A stretch of DNA of 64,000 nucleotides from Sisyra terminalis (GCA_958496175.1 OY292276.1:36848449-36912448), one strand, 5' to 3'; positions 36,401 through 50,472 are shown, numbered from the stretch's first letter. Program-made: numbers and translations. The notes: generated from the sequence alone by a model not told the origin.

Positions 36401-38805
36401 ATTAAGAGTTTATTTTTTAAATATATTGTTAAAATTTAAATGTCTTTTTACGTTTAGTAGTTGATAAATTAAATCTCAAGTAAAACAATTCATAATAAAA
36501 AATACAAGAAACATATGTCTCTCATAAGCCGACTGCTTAACTGGTTATTTAGCCGATTTAGACTAATTAATAATATCAAAATATTTTTTAAATAGACGCA
36601 CTGAATTGGAACTAATAATAATGCTTTAAAATTTTAGCTGTTCTATTTATGAAAATAGTTAAAGCAAAAAGTGTTTAAAGTATATAAAATATTGAATCTT
36701 AATTTTTAATGGAACTTGCCAACTATGTATGACTAACATCAAAAACCAATTTCACAGAAATGTTCTCTACTTCTACTTTGAAAAGTAAATCATCGTTTGA
36801 ACAAAAAACAATTGTCATTTATATACTTTAGTATATAATACTAAATATATTACTTATATAGATACTACATGTAGTACTATTAACATTATTACCTCAATAT
36901 ATTACTAATATTTCTGAAGCAACAAGTAAAGAAATAGTTATTGTACTAATTGTATCAAATATAAGTTGATGTATTCAAAAATGAAACTAATGTAGAATTA
37001 AGATATCGTGAATTAATCCGAAGATTAAATATTCGCTAGAATATATCCTTAACAAAGTAAATGATATAGAAAATATTTCTTCCTTTTTCGATAGCAGATA
37101 GATTAAAGAAGATAGAGTAATAAACGATAGAAGTTATTTAATAAGTTTTATTCGACAAAAACACAAAAAGGTGGTTTTGGTTTCGTCGCATATTTTTCAA
37201 TAAAATAATCAATTAAAAGCCGTTTAATAAAATTGAAAGATCGAATCAAATATTTGTGGCGATATTAGGTAAATAAATGTACGTAGCCAAATAGATTGTA
37301 AATTTATTAATCTTAAATATTCATTTAAAATTGTATTCACTTTATATTTTCTAGGAGATACGGACGGATACGCTTTGAGCGTAAAGTTTAATCGTCTGAG
37401 ATACAGATAAAATCAATAGTACGTATATGCGTTGGAATCGCTAATCAGCATATGTAGTTTTTATTTTCAGCTGAATACTTAAAGTTGTTTAGAAGAATAT
37501 CACAAGTAATGAGAAAAAAATTATTTGAGCCATGTCTCTGTAAAATTTCAATTCGATTTGAGGCTTATCAACGGAGTAAAAAAATCGTAAATTTACGTAA
37601 TTTTGAACTGCTTAACAGAGTAAATATAGAAAGTTATCTGTGATCGTAATCAACTAGTGATAGTTCTTTTCATAGAAATGAACTTTTCTTGAAAAAATAG
37701 CGATGCATTCTTTGAAATATCCCACGTCGATCAATAAGAAAATCATCAAAATTTGGGACTTTCTAAGCAAAATATCTCAACGCAAAGATCTCAATCCAAG
37801 TGTATACAAGCATGATAGAAATATCAACGTCTACTTAAAAGCATATAAAAATCCCTCTTTTTCTCATAATTCTCCACCGCACTTCTAAGCAGCCTTAATA
37901 TATAACAATTAAAGGGTAAAGCAAGAAAAATAAATAAAAAAGAAATAAAATTGCACACGTTCAAATACCAAACAAACTGAAATTATTATTTTGAAAATTT
38001 TCGGAATGCGCTCCATTCACAGCATCTACTGACTGCACTTCACAGGTTCATATCTATATTTCCACAAAAAAGCAACTAACATAAATATAAATAAAATTGT
38101 ATTAATAAGAATACAAGAAAATTTATATTATATTGTGTTTATTTTCACGTAGGATGTCTAGGTGTAATGAAACTCTACTATTATAGGCAACAACAATAAT
38201 ATGCACTGAATCAAATTTCTCTCTACTTTTATTGCACCAATTTTCCGGGGCGCACATTTTGTAATATGCTATTTTTTTGACAATAAAAAGTGCGAGTTTT
38301 GAAGAGGGAAAATTAAATAAATTATTATCATATTAGACGTGATAATAATAGGAGAAATTCAATCAAAACGAGAAAGGAACACATATCGACGATGGTTGAT
38401 ATCGTTGATATTGCGCTGTCATAGTGACGCAATCAGTCCATTTAGATTTTTTGCGCAGCTAATATGTATATGTTGAACTTCTTAATACATACTTCTTATC
38501 AGATAAAAGAGACTTTTCCTGCGCTTGTTTTGTCTCAGCGCGTTCAATCCTCCACCCTATATTAATTTAGCTTTGTCAAAAATAGAAATAATTTTGGATA
38601 CAGACCATGAAGTTTACTCTATCAACTGTGCCATAAGAATATTTCAAAAATCTTTGTATTAATTACGATATCTACAATAATATGATTTAAACCTTGAAGA
38701 TTGATTATATTGGCAAGAATTACTCGTTTTTACTTTTTCGTTCACTTTTTAAAGCTACCAATTTACAACTATACACAGTTCTTGTTAAATAAAGAAGCCT
38801 AATTT
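33418..38805. other. Intergenic region between two minus-strand genes
   Basis: Near 33418-34200 should lie the 5' UTR and promoter of the QSER1/PRR12-like gene; a CGCCATTTT motif occurs at about 34148. A (TA)n tract lies at 35243-35262. A tRNA-like SINE relic is at 35725-35800. The remainder to 38805 is AT-rich without an ORF, RNA gene or clear repeat that I can defend. Confidence 0.45.
35725..35800 (+). repeat. tRNA-derived SINE relic
   Basis: TGGCCGAGTGG (35733-35743) is a good RNA polymerase III A box, of the kind found in Ser/Leu tRNAs. GGTTCGATCTT (35777-35787) is a near-consensus B box, 34 bp further on. The arms flanking the B box do not pair and no acceptor stem forms, so this is not an intact tRNA gene. 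A decayed tRNA-derived SINE head is the best reading. Confidence 0.45.
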
Positions 38806-41800
38806 TTACACTTGCGATGCAATGCCTTGTGTCACCGAATTTTCAAGAACAACGTCCAACTCATCCAATGGCTCGAGTATTTGTCTCAGGAAAGTAAGCA
38901 GTCCTCTATTTCGTAAGAAAGACTGTTCATCGTACATTTCAATAGTAGCTCGAGTTGAAGACATAGGAACCAACATTCTATGTAATAAATGTTCCCTGCA
39001 AATTTTTTCCTTTAGATTTAGAAATATTGGAAAGAAGTATGGTATTTACCTCACGCCTAAACATATAAACAATTGAAATTTTCCGTCTTTTCCCAATGTT
39101 TGAGTGACATTTTGAATTTCATCCATCAAGTGGCAATAGCATCTCCAAACAGCAATTTGTTCATGGTTTGTAGGAGTTTGTCGTCTTCCACTACCAGGGC
39201 GTGAATCGATTCCACTTCGTCCTAACGAATTGGAAGTCCAGGAATGATCTTCATTCAAACTAGCATCAAATTGTTCTTTCACGCGAACTAGAAATGCAAT
39301 ATTTAGTGAATATATAACATAAGCGCAGGAATACAAGGAGCTCCATTTAACTTGGGACAGCTCGATATCTTAAAAATCGTAAGTTTTAAAGAAAAGTTTA
39401 AATATAAACTATTGGATGTTGCTGGGAAAAATGATTTTTCTCTGCACTAAAAGATAAATAACCAACTTAACATAGGTCAAAAAGTTAATCTTGAAAAGCT
39501 AGTTAAGGTCGAAAATAAACTAAATATTTCCCTTGTAGCATCTAATAACTCTTATTTGAACATGTTTTTACGAATTGTTTTTGAGATATTAGCTGCCTTT
39601 AGTTAAATGAAACATTTGTTTTTTACTTACCGAAATAATCCCACAAGAATAAATTTCGACCAAATAAGCGCGATGAGCGAAATCCGCAAAGAAAGGCTTG
39701 TTCTAAACAATGAACGAGTCCACCTTCGCCACATAGCAATGCCGTTAGTGAAGTATTTTTATCCGATCTACGTCTATAGTGCCACTTAACTATGCGATTA
39801 ACGCAATCGCCAATTAAATGTTGGATTTCAGATGGACGCATTTCGGGTCGTGTTACACTTGGTGAACGACAACGTGGTGGAGTGCGACAACTCTGAACAA
39901 GTTCTTCACTATCGACATGTCGAGGAACTAAAGATGCAACGAGCAACCTTTCCGTAGATCCATCGTCCATTCCACGTCCTAGCCATCGACCACAAGGAAA
40001 TTTATAAATTAGTCCCGTTACTTCATTTCGAACAATGACATGTTCAACCATCCACTTAGTCCATATCCCACTGTTATCATGCCCTATACGCATAGTAGTG
40101 AGCACTCCCAAATTTTTATGATGAATAACAAAATCCAGTGATTGTTTTGGCACAGATATTGGTTTAGTTTCAGTTAATGAACCCGATAAGACAACCCACA
40201 CATTTGCTGATACAGTAACGGAAATCGATTTTCGGGAGGGAAATATTACAATTCTATACGGTAAAACGGTCGTCGGATAGGTACTGGTAAAGCAAAAATA
40301 ATCCACGGCATTTAACGACAATAAATGATATAGAAATTGCTCTCTTTCGTCTTCACATCGTAAAAATGCAGAACGCTTATAATACGAGCGAAGTAACGAA
40401 CTATCGGATAGTAATGTTCGTAGATGTTTCGACAATTGTTTCTTTTCAAGTGCAAGTCGAACCCAAGCACGTGCCATTCCAATGTGAGTTTTAACGTCTG
40501 TCATTGATTGAATATTTCTATAATTGAAAAAAAAAATCAAATGTATGGTTTGTAACTATAATTTTGAATAAGTTTTATGATTTTACCTCACATCAAATAG
40601 TAAAGATTCAGGTAAATGAGGAAGTTGTTGTTCACAAGATGACAATTTTAATGTTCTGTTAGGAGAAGGAGGAGTATTTTCTTCATCCAAAGCCAAATTA
40701 GATACATCTATAATATTGATTAATATTAAAAACATAGAAATATAAATATTAGCTATTTTTAATATGTTTAAGAAAGAAAGAAACACACTTATAGTTAAAA
40801 ACTGTTTAAATCGGACGACTGAAAAACATTTATGAAGACGTTGTATTTCAAAACTGTAAAACAAAATTTACTCCTAGACAAGCATTTAAGTTTGTATAAA
40901 TTAAATATTTGAAATTAGAGTTTTATTACATCTTCGAGAATTTGAGAAAATTATAAACTTTTTAAAATACTGAATAAACGTTTTCGTATTTTGATTGCTA
41001 TATTTTATTCAATTGATTTGTTTTCTACTCTCATAAAAATTGTGTATAGCTAATATTCTTCTTAAAAATTTGAGTTGTTATTGAAATACTACCGTGTATT
41101 TGATTTTATAAAAATGTTACTTTCTCAATATGTTCATAAAGTATTAATTATACTGTTTAAACAATACATAAAATATATTGTGGTCTTATTTATATGATGT
41201 AATTTACAGAAGTAAAGTATAAACATAAATAACAAAAGCTCAAACAAATGTATTTTTGACTTATTGCTCAGACGCGTAATTCGATTGCCAAGCAATCTTC
41301 CTCAGTGGAATTAAAAAGTAAACCAAGTAGCAAATATATCTGAGATATCAAATAAATTTATTTTTTTCATTAACTAGTTATACCTTAGCGTATACCTTAA
41401 TGTCTATGAATATTGAACAATAACATATAGATGATCAGAAAAATACGTACTTTGTTCTAGATGCTTCCATGCACGAGCTGTTATTTGAATGCAACAAGTA
41501 AAATTTTTGAAGAAATTAATAAATGGAAATATTTTAGACTAGAACTAGAATGGTACATAAGCTAACAAAATTAAATAGAAAAAGATAATACATGTACTTT
41601 AACAAAATAAAATTTGTATTAACCAATTTATTGCTGGTTGTTTATTTAGAAGTAAATATTTTATAATCTAAAAATTTGTTGGTAGTCATTCGTTAGTCAA
41701 GGTATTATTGTAAAAATAATTCAGTAATTACCGGGTGTAAGAACATTTGAGCCAATATGGGATTCATTGCCTTGTCGTTGTTCTTGGTATAAAAGTAAAT

Positions 41801-44800
41801 GTGACCATAAAGCACTTTTCCCTCGACGGCGGACTAATCCGTGAGCCCAAACACGTTCTAACAAATCACACAAAGTTGAAACCAGAGTTCCTTCTTCAAC
41901 AGAACTTGCAGCATCTCCACCATGTCCAAGAGCAGCTGCTTCTGCCCCTAGTGCTGCCACTAACATTCGCTTGGTTTTACTTTTGCAATCCTTAAAATGT
42001 AAAAAAGCAAAAGTTAGTTACTTTTTCATTAAGAAAACAATTTTTTTTTTTTACTTTTAACAGCTGTTCCACAAATGTCCAATTGGTTTGTGCTATCAAC
42101 GCGGGACTCATTTCAGTCTTATTTTGTGTCTTATCTTGTGAAGCAGGAACTAGTATAGATAAAGGTCTTCCACTGTTCGTCAATTGTTGATTGGGCATTT
42201 GAGTAAATGGAATAATTTGTTGATGTAAGTTTCGTCGCCGTACAGGTGGTTGCAACACTTCTGAATCTAAAAGCGGAAATGTCCGATGATATTTGTGCCG
42301 ATTTGTATGGAGTAAAATTTCTTTTGGAGCAGGACATTCGCTTGAAGGATTCGCTAATCGACGTTCTAATATCCGTTGAGTATCATGTGCCAGCGTGCAT
42401 GGTTCATAACTTGCGGAACGAACTAAACTTTCACCACCATGTCGCTGCTTCAAAAGCTTGATTCTGTGATCAAAAACTTGTAAATTTATGTCGGTATCTC
42501 CCCAAGATTCCATTATTTTGTTATCAATCAAAGTGGCATACATTTGAGTTTCTAAAAAACTTGATAGAAATGGACGATGATGTTCTAGTTGATCTGATAG
42601 AAATGATGCTTTGTCAAAATTTTGCATTGAATCTCGATTATTTAACCAGTCTTGTTTATCCTATAAACGAAAACTAATTTTAGCAAGAAAATCATTTCGA
42701 ATAAAAATTATGTTACTACCTGATTTGGTATTATCACAAAATGTTCATATGATTGAAAAATATGTACAAAACGATTTAAAAATATTTCTCTTATCACATT
42801 ATTAAATTTGAGATCATCAATATATTGATTGGTTGTAGAATGAGAAGACCCACCAAATCCCATTGTGGAAGAATCGGTTCTATCGAGTGTGACTCCAGTA
42901 CGACGAACAATGTCAGCGATCCTTTGCAATGCTTCGGTTCTTGCTGAACCAGGAGGAGATGGTGGTCGTTCCCAATCTAAGACATCATGCAAGGAATGCT
43001 TACGCCGTGGATGATGCTGATGTTGTGTACCACTAGGTAAAGTGCAGCAACTACTAGTCATCAAATCATGGTGCCCTCCAGATTTAACAATTGTAACTCG
43101 TTCAATGTTATTAGGATGCACTCCATGTTTGTCGAGAGCCGTTGTTATTTCAGCGGTAAATGACGATAAATGCGGAAACTGAGGAAGTTCTTCGGGTAAT
43201 TGCACAGTTGGTTTGTCAAGATCAACGAAGCATAGGCTAGCTTCTGAAGCTATTTTAAAATTATTGTCGGCACCAGTTGTATAGACTCCCATTAAAAAGG
43301 GAACAGGCGCATCTAAGAAATGATGTAGTGGAACCGGTAAAATTGGAACATACACGTGTGGCCAAACGAATGGAAATAGTAATGAAGTCATACATTCCGC
43401 AACTACCATTAGCTTTTGGCAATCTTTGAATAAAAAAATAGTAATAATTTGATTACTGCTTATTTTTGATATTAGGCAAACTAGTTTGACCAATGTTTAT
43501 TAGAGCTGACTACATCAACATGTGAAAAATAAAGATAAGTTATCGGAGTTCATATACATATGGAACCATTAAAAATTTGAGTTTAAATAAATAAAATAAC
43601 GTACAATGTTAGTTGTCTAACTGACAAAGTAAACATTAAAGACTTTAGTAGTGGAGTATAAGAGCTGGTTGGTTATGAGTGTATATTTTTGTCTTTTTCG
43701 ATCGTACATTTTTACCATCCATTTTATGCAACATTAAAACATACAAACAGTTCATCAAAATTTGGAGAAATTGGAATTTAACTAACCTACTGTTTTTAAA
43801 GAAACAAACATCACTTATTAGTTGCTAATCCACTGAATTCAACATACGATTTAAACCTATTTCCATCAATTAAAATTCTTACGAAATCAAATGGGGTTTA
43901 AAACGATCTTTTTATCAGGTTGTTTTCTATAATAATTTTTTTCCACTAATGATAACCATTGTAAACTCCAAAAAATACATCGGTAGGTAAAAAGGACTTT
44001 ACAAAATTCCAAACATTATACGTTAATTATACGATTTAATAGTGACCAGATACTTGCTCACTTGAAAAATCCTCACAAGAAATTTGCTCTCAGAGAAAAT
44101 TCCTCACACAATGATTTATCTTCACATGGAAATTAGCCACAGTAAAAAAATATTTTATTTAATATTTAATTATTAGTGTTCGGACTTGTATAAATATTAT
44201 GTTCAATAATACGTTATAACTAAGCCGTTTATTTTGAAAGTGGCCTAAGTCCATTTCAGAGACAATCCATATAACTACTTTTTATTATCTCATAGATCAG
44301 ATTATACAGATATTTTCACTATTAAATTTTTATAACTTATTGATATGATATTTGTTTTCGACATACTAGTAGTAATATCTTTGATTGTAAAAGTAATGTA
44401 TTGATTGTTGAAAAAAATAGAAGGTATATAAACTATTTTTGAGACGGACTTATACTAATTTCAAAATAAGCGACTCCATTATTAGTCATTGTTTAAATTA
44501 GTGGGAAAATTCATTTCAGAAATCATCATGCCATATATTTATTTAATTTTGATTGTCGTCGAAGTTCGTCAATAATCAAACTTATTATTAAAACCATTAT
44601 TGTAAATTTGTCAACTAACAAATTCATTGTTAAAAATTTTTGAAACAAAATGTATTGTTAGTATAACGATATGAAAATTAAACTAACATAAAATCGCGAA
44701 TTAAATTGAAGGTAGAAAATGAAACTTTGCCAAATAATAACGCCACTAAAAAGGACATGAGCCCTTATTTTTTTTAATTTATAAATTTTTCAAATAGGTT

Positions 44801-47334
44801 AAAAGCATAATACAATACTAACAATAAATAACAATTAAATAATAAATAAAATAAGTATTTTTTTCCATGGGCTAACTTCTATGTGAGGATATATAATTGT
44901 GCGTTACTTTCTGTGTGAGGAATTTTCTTGTGAGCAACTTTCATATAACCGGATTTAATACACTTGGACCAGCAATAAATGTTGAGTGGGTTGCATACAT
45001 GGACTAACACAAATCATATAATTACCCTGTGCACATGATGCACAGGTTGGTCTGCTGATTTTGAAAGCTAAATTAAATTAATTATTAGTTTGATCATAAA
45101 TGTTTTTATGTTGCGAAGTATAGAAGAAGTCAAATCATATAGTCTAAGAGCCAGCGGCTGGCTACCTGTATGTAATTGACCAAACTTAGATTTTTGTACA
45201 GGGAATCTCCATAACCGAACATACATGAATTCGTGAGTAACTATATCCAGCGTGGCGGGCGTAGGTGTTGCGCAAGCACCTCAGGTATTAAAAATTGACT
45301 AATTTTAAAAGTATTTGACCACGGCTACCGTTTGGAAATTTAAAAATACATTATTATTATTGAAAAATAACCATGGCAGACCATTATCGCGCGGTTAACG
45401 TAGTGGCAGACAATTTTAAAGATACCAAAAAATATGACATTTTGAAATTTAATTGTTCACATGCGCGACTCTATTAGTTAGATAAGGATGCTGAATACCA
45501 GCAGCATGCGGTTTTTGAGCCATTGCGCAAACTCCGATAAATGGGGCTCTCAACCAACGGTGTAAGTTTGATTCTATTTTATAAGGAGAGTCGTTCTTAC
45601 TACTGAGTTTGCGCAATAGCTCAAAAACCGCATGCTGCTGGTATTCAGCATACTTATCTAACTAATAGAGTCGCGCATGTGAACAATTAAATTTTAAAAT
45701 GTCATATATTTTAGTATCTTTAAAATTGTCTGCCACTACGTTAACCGCGCGATAATGGTCTGCCATGGTTATTTTTCAATAATAATAATATATTTTTAAA
45801 TTACCAAACCGTAGCCGTGGTCAAATACTTTTAAAATTAGTCAATTTTTAATACCTGAGGTACCTGCGCAACACCTACGCCCGCCACGCTGGTTATAGTG
45901 ACTCACGAATTCATGTATGTTCGGTTATGGAGATTCCCTGTACAAAAATCTAAGTTTGGTCAATTACATACAGGTAGCCAGCCGCTGGCTCTTAGACTAA
46001 TAGGGAAGTGAGAAAAAAAATAAATACAAAAATAGAAAGAAGGGTTGAAGAGTTGATATAACTCGTTAGACATACTAGTTTGACTAAAACTCGTAACACA
46101 TAGGTGTACTTACCATTTGACCGAAGTAAGATTTGATTTTCTAATAATAAACATGTAAATAAATGGATCAGAGCTTCTACTCCCAACCATGAAAAAACTA
46201 AGCGTAATGGAAAATCCATCGGTGGCAGTTCAATGGGTGGAGCTGGATTTTGTAACACTATATGCAATTTACTAACGGAAGGAAGTGAGGATAACGAAGG
46301 AATATACATTCGTACACTGTGTCCTCGAGACGGCAAGACAACTTCGTATAAAATATTATATATGTAACTTTCTAAGCTTAAAGACATTCCATTTGTAGCT
46401 GTAGACGATGATGGACGTCGTGGAACACATCTATAAGTATAATTTCAAATTATAAAAAAAAAATCAACATAGTAAAAAAACATACTTGAATAAGTTTAAA
46501 AGGAATAATTCTGCTGCATGGACATAGCAAGACTGACTAATAAGGGCAATGCTTTTTGAAACATATAATTTATCTTTGGTAATATCGTAGTAGGTAAGAG
46601 CTCCCGTGCCATTATGAACGGCAAGTTTAAAGTGTCTAGGCAAAGATCTGCTTTGATTGTTTGTAGGCTGTTTAATTCGATTAGGACCATTAGTTCCTTG
46701 CTGATTACTGGATAGTTCCGTTATGTGCATTGCCTAAACAATAAATTATTAATACAACTTTATAGTTTAAGTTTATTATACGAAAGTAACCTGTAGTGTG
46801 TGCATGGCATTGCAAATATCGCGATTTGTAACTTCTTCGTAAAAAACTAGACTGAATCCATAATATCGACAACCATCTTCTCGAGTAATTACAAAACTAT
46901 GAAATTCCGGAGAGTTTGTAACTGAATGTTTTTGAGTTCTGAATCGTAGTCCAGCAGGTAAACACATCTAAATGAAAAGAATAGGAAATTAATATTAAAA
47001 TATTTTAACTTATTGCTTAAAGAAATTACCATACAAACAGCAGCCGGGTCAAATGGATTCCACGCGACATTTTCAGGGTAATGACCAAGAATTCTACTTT
47101 TATAAGCTCTTTCCAATGGTGAACTTTGCAGACTATCACCTTAAAAATAAGCATTGTTTACAATTAGTAAATTACATATATCTAAATATTGAATTATAGT
47201 GGTTATTTACTTGACAATCTGTCCAATTCTAATCCAGAATGTATATCCAATCCACATATGACAAAATAATCAGCAAATCGAGATGCTGCTACATTTTCTG
47301 AAGTATCTATTTTGCTGGCCTCAGACTCTCCCAT
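38806..47334 (-). CDS. DENND5: DENND5 (Rab6-interacting protein 1-like) Rab GEF
   Basis: Twelve exons: 47211-47334, 47030-47139, 46791-46967, 46486-46733, 46114-46430, 42720-43423, 42055-42660, 41732-41990, 40587-40707, 39631-40517, 39050-39287, 38806-38995. All phases close, giving about 1,326 residues, near the vertebrate length. The tripartite DENN domain includes [27 protein letters not shown] and [24 protein letters not shown]1 covers about 770-960. A PLAT/LH2 domain (~975-1080) includes [10 protein letters not shown] and [17 protein letters not shown]2 runs to the C-terminus. In vertebrates DENND5 proteins bind Rab6 and act in Golgi/endosome traffic, with DENN exchange activity toward Rab39. 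The ATG at 47334 is the only in-frame start before the domain. The 2.7-kb intron 43424-46113 is two-thirds filled by two inverted-repeat elements. Confidence 0.95.
44054..44937. mobile_element. 884-bp MITE with ~95-bp inverted termini in a DENND5 intron
   Basis: The left end (TTGCTCAC... with AATCCTCACAAGAAA and TCCTCACACAATGAT) is mirrored at the right end (44845-44937, ...CTTGTGAGCAA). Both arms carry the spaced phrases CCTCACA, GCACAAT and CCTCACAT. A further copy of the same end sequence lies at 63848-63965. There is no transposase frame. A fragment at 44694-44763 inside it belongs to another short repeat family. Confidence 0.6.
45142..45997. mobile_element. Young fold-back element with ~395-bp arms
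   Basis: The left arm 45142-45536 and right arm 45605-45997 are reverse complements with only about a dozen differences by eye (roughly 97% identity), around a loop of about 68 bp. The ends are GTCTAAGAGCCAGCGGC and its complement, flanked by TA on both sides (45140-45141 and 45998-45999), which would fit a TA target duplication. The element has no coding capacity. The high arm identity implies recent insertion or arm correction. It lies in the DENND5 intron 43424-46113. Confidence 0.8.
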
Positions 47335-49034
47335 TATGTAGCGATTAAGAATTATTTTATTCGCAGAAATCAAAAATCGATCGTTACCAAAGTAAAGCAA
47401 AGTGAAAGTGTAACATCTTTATGTAACTCAAAACATTGTTGAAGTCAGTGACTTGTAATAATATTTAAATTGATCACTTTTGTCATTATGTAAAATTGAT
47501 GAATTGGAGAGAATATTATAATTCAGATTTTTCTTACTGATCATATTGTAAAGAACACCTTAAATTGCACACATATTGAACCAATATATATTTTTTAATT
47601 GCAATATTTTATTAAACAATTAAAAACAATTTAATCCAATCAAAACATTGAGAACCCTCATTGTGTTGTGTATTTTTGTAAGCTAGATTGGCTAGATTCT
47701 ATTGAAACATAATCAGTAAGTTACGACGGATAGTTATTTTTATCACTCTCACTCCAATTTTACACAAATTTATTGTACTTTGTTTAACTACTAAAACCAA
47801 AAAATTTGGTTGATTTAAGAACTAGTTATTTATATCGATTAATTCAGGCTTTTAATTTGACAGTAATAATTTCAAATATCAATTTAAAAAAAAGTTAAGA
47901 AAATAACATATTAGATTTTTTAATATATTATATAATTTTTTTTTATTGACCTATAGATAATTTAGTTGATTAGAAATGAATAGTGATATCGCAGTTATCA
48001 AATTTTTTCAACCAACTACTCATATTTTCATAATGCTCAAAATTAATCTAAATTAAATTAAATTATATGAATTGTTTTTTTTATTCCTTATTTTTTAAAT
48101 GTTATTGATGCAAATTCATTTTTTGTTATTTTCTTGCCTAAAAGTATCAGTATATTTATTATTTATTTTATTATTAAATTTAATTTAAACTTGTTCTGTA
48201 TATTAAATAATGCAACGAGCATCTCGGGGGTGAGTTGATGGATAGAAGCGATAGAAAAAAAAAAACTTAAGATAGCTAACCTAAGGTACCTTGTACTAAT
48301 ATTTTTTCTTTTAATAATTATAAATACGTCCATTAGGGAAAAATTTATGAATTACATTTTGCAAAGTTTGCCATTTTAAATCTCTTCACCCTATCTTGAC
48401 CAAAAAGATAGAATTTGATAGAAGTAGTCGAAGAAGTTAGAAATGGTTGATATGAATGAGTGATAATTACCGTAATTACCGATTTTTTAAGGATTAAAAA
48501 GTTAGATGTTATCTGGAAGCACAGGGGATAGGATAGTTTCACTTTCAATGTTAGTTTTATTCGGGAAATTAAGAGAATATATCATTCAATAGAAGTCAGT
48601 TTGAGATGCAAGAAGAGTTTTAATACTGTTTTAAATGACAAAAGTCAGTTTAAACAAATAACTGCTGAAAATTAAACTCAATGTTTTATTAATAAATAAT
48701 AATTCTGAGGTTTATGGTATCATAGCTATCATAGTGTTATATTTTTAACTATTTATATTAACGGGTTCTTTGGATTTGTGCTTTAAGATAACAAATTATT
48801 TTATATACACGTTTATTAATTTATTTCACATCATTACACTTATTTTTTACAATACAACAATTTAAATTGTCATTGCTTTACATTTTTAAATATCAACTGT
48901 TTATCAACCCCTTATATATAGGAGCTCAGACCTTCTGGCGTCTTCTCTTTCTAGATAATCCTTTTCCAGACGAAACAAGAAAAATCTGCATGTAGAACAT
49001 TCCACTGTTAGGTTTTTTATCCTTCTGTTGGCTC

Positions 49035-49249
49035 AAGTGTACTTTAGCACACCCACAATCTGGCAACGTTGCATTTTCGACTTTGTTTTTAATTTAATTC
49101 GCGATATTTTTGTTAATTCAATTCTAATATGGTATAATTCTCTCTTTTGTGGCTAAATTTTCATTATGAACCGATTTAATCGCGAATTAAATTAAAAACA
49201 AAGTCGAAAATGCAACGTTGCCAGATTGTGGGTGTGCTAAAGTACACTT
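49035..49249. repeat. 215-bp near-perfect palindromic repeat
   Basis: Arms 49035-49103 and 49181-49249 are essentially exact reverse complements. They start AAGTGTACTTTAGCACACCC, include CAACGTTGCATTTTCGAC and end at TCGCGA. The loop is about 77 bp. The right half recurs at 23017-23144 with few changes. This is a fold-back MITE family without coding capacity. Confidence 0.7.
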
Positions 49250-50472
49250 CTTCCCTTCTGTTTACTTTTGCACGCTTGATTGAACATACACGCAAAGCAA
49301 AGGTATTATAAACGCTTGACGCTCCACGGGAGCTCAGAAATCAGATCGCACACACTTACACATTAATATTGTTTCAAATAGAATCTTAATTCCGCAACAA
49401 TAGTAATAATTGTAGTAAGTACCTACGTAGTGTTAGGGTCTTGTAAATATATAGATGCAATTTTTAGTGTAAAATAAAACTGAAAGTGTAAATGAATACA
49501 AGTGTAGTACACGTAGTTACAAGTCGAAAAATGCAATCATATAATTCCACAAATCCTAAAACAAATATTTATAACAATTTGATGTATCCTTACGCTATGT
49601 AATAGTTCTGTTCAATGAACTGTCCACAATCAGTGAAAAAATCTATTTAATTTTGTACATTAGGTATAAAAAAGTATAATTTTGTAGCATAATTTCGTCA
49701 TCAAAAATTACCAGAAGTTTTCCTGTAATGTAAGCGCATCGAATTCACTGAAAAGACAGATTAGACCACCAGGTTTTAACAAACCTTATTAATTTATCGG
49801 AAGAAAATGTAATAGTTTTGATATCGTTTGCACGGTTTGCACATATTGCATTATGTCACGGTATAGGCAAATAATTCAACTCCAGTTATCAACAAAATAT
49901 TGGAAAGACTAGATGAGAAGTACCAAGATAGTTGCTGAGAACTCATATTTTTCGACAGTTATATTTGAAGCTTTTTTAAAATGTATTCCTTAATTAGATA
50001 TTTATGTAAAAAGAGTAAAAGTAATTCGCTATTTTCGAAGTGTGGATTTGATGAACAATACCCTGCGTATTATGGATTGGCAAGAAAAAATAAATAGAAG
50101 AACGAATACGTCGCTGTTATAACAAATTAAACCAAAGCAGAAACTGTGCCTTTTATTGGAAGAAATCAAAAAAACAATTTTCCATTTGACTATTTTTAGG
50201 GAATAATCGCGGCCAAAAATATTAAAATCTATGTGAAAGTTGCAACAAAAACGAAATATTGCCTTATATTTAATATGTTAATTTAATTTTAATTAAATTA
50301 GTATCATAAAAAGTAAAAGACTTAATGCCTGAAAGAAATTTTAAATAGATATACGAAGATTAGGCAATAAAGTTACATAGGTAATCAAAGTAGAAATAAG
50401 AAAAATAGATAACAATGGAGAAATGTAGCAAATAAGGTAAATAAGTGATTAGAGAATTAAGGTATTTTATTG

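Noticed and set aside
44054..45997. CRISPR-like or satellite array from repeated CCTCACA phrases
   Set aside because: Phrases are unevenly spaced and arranged as inverted arms of one element, not as direct repeats with spacers.
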